Shown one piece after another: positions 63,866 to 64,000 of a DNA stretch of 64,000 bases. The DNA comes from Salinimonas iocasae (GTDB lineage Bacteria > Pseudomonadota > Gammaproteobacteria > Enterobacterales > Alteromonadaceae). The translations under genes were made by a program, and so were the position numbers. The stretch's first letter is position 1. Each line of letters opens with the position of its first letter. The notes below the pieces were generated by a model. The model was not told where the DNA came from and made no database searches. It saw only the letters and a list, made by a program, of their open reading frames with translations. The stretch is taken from assembly GCF_006228385.1 (NCBI RefSeq), contig NZ_CP039852.1, positions 2,434,001 to 2,498,000 of the forward strand. Direction: 5' to 3'.

Positions 63866-64000
63866 TTATTTCTTCGCGTCGTTCTTATGGCGCTCTTCGT
63901 AGTCTTTCTTGTCTCTCACCCATTCCTCTATCGCTGAACCGGGGTCTTCCTCACCGGCAATGCTCTCGTCATCCGGTACACCGGCTTCTGCTTCGTCTTC
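63866..64000 (-). CDS. C-terminal end of an unidentified protein (partial)
   Basis: An open frame enters from the right edge on the minus strand and ends at TAA 63866-63868, leaving 44 residues: an acidic stretch (EDEAEAGVPDDESIAGEED) and then a charged helix (EEWVRDKKDYEERHKND) ending in KK. The gene's body lies outside the window, so its family cannot be told. Such tails often cap membrane transporters or nucleic-acid enzymes. Confidence 0.6.
   Translation of the reverse strand, partial: EDEAEAGVPDDESIAGEEDPGSAIEEWVRDKKDYEERHKNDAKK

Noticed and set aside
1..64000. Mobile elements, prophage, CRISPR arrays, tRNA genes
   Set aside because: No transposase, integrase, phage structural gene, regularly spaced repeat array or tRNA-like fold was seen on either strand.

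Overview
The window is chromosomal DNA of a marine gammaproteobacterium, most likely Alteromonadaceae (Alteromonas/Salinimonas-like). Three things point there: the E. coli-like but rearranged housekeeping blocks (ubiF/miaB-phoH-ybeY-corC-lnt, dapB-carA-carB-greA, dnaJ-dnaK-grpE, nadK, bamE-recN), the many TonB receptors and sensory kinases, and the moderate GC. No rRNA, tRNA, prophage, insertion sequence or CRISPR array was seen. Placement and gene names rest on recalled family motifs; no database search was run.

Layout. 0-8.5 kb: ubiF with a translationally coupled small membrane protein (minus strand), facing a compact plus-strand operon for tRNA modification, rRNA maturation and envelope work (miaB, phoH/ybeZ, ybeY, corC, lnt), then a secreted amidohydrolase. 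8.5-16 kb: an orphan periplasmic binding protein, two small conserved genes (a DUF6482-like gene and ybiI), a TonB-C-domain lipoprotein, a bacteriophytochrome hybrid kinase divergent from ibpA (with a probable RNA thermometer), and an RDD-nudF-hydrolase operon. 16-25 kb: greA, carB, carA with an attenuator-like leader, dapB, a cytochrome b561 and a prpE-type acyl-CoA synthetase. 25-33 kb: a PAS-GGDEF-EAL protein with a decayed GGDEF site, a small protein, cytochrome c', and the heat-shock genes dnaJ, dnaK and grpE behind sigma-32-like promoters.

33-44 kb: a CrbS/CrbR-like two-component pair (an SLC5 transporter fused to a hybrid kinase, plus a LuxR-type regulator) sits beside what looks like a polyhydroxybutyrate/3-hydroxybutyrate scavenging locus. 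That locus has a TonB receptor divergent from a GntP permease, a secreted MetX-like hydrolase, a PHB-depolymerase-like esterase and 3-hydroxybutyrate dehydrogenase. The shared promoter region carries two GTAC-N4-GTAC modules. With prpE and CrbSR this makes a short-chain acid uptake and activation neighbourhood.

44-56.5 kb: nadK (its start region lies against a large hairpin), an RsbRD-type histidine kinase, rhlE, a long gene-free gap, bamE, SOS-type recN, a probable aldehyde-response group (Zn alcohol dehydrogenase, MFS exporter, cupin, YqhC-like AraC regulator), and a fatty-acyl-CoA ligase. 56.5-62.3 kb is the least explained part: a host-attachment-family protein, two small proteins that look like distant paralogues, an FRG-domain protein, a double-PAS chemotaxis transducer and a TonB receptor. 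A shared palindrome, TTATAC-NAAA-GTATAA, recurs in three of its intergenic regions. The window ends with a TRIC/UPF0126 membrane protein, an AhpD-like protein and a truncated gene.
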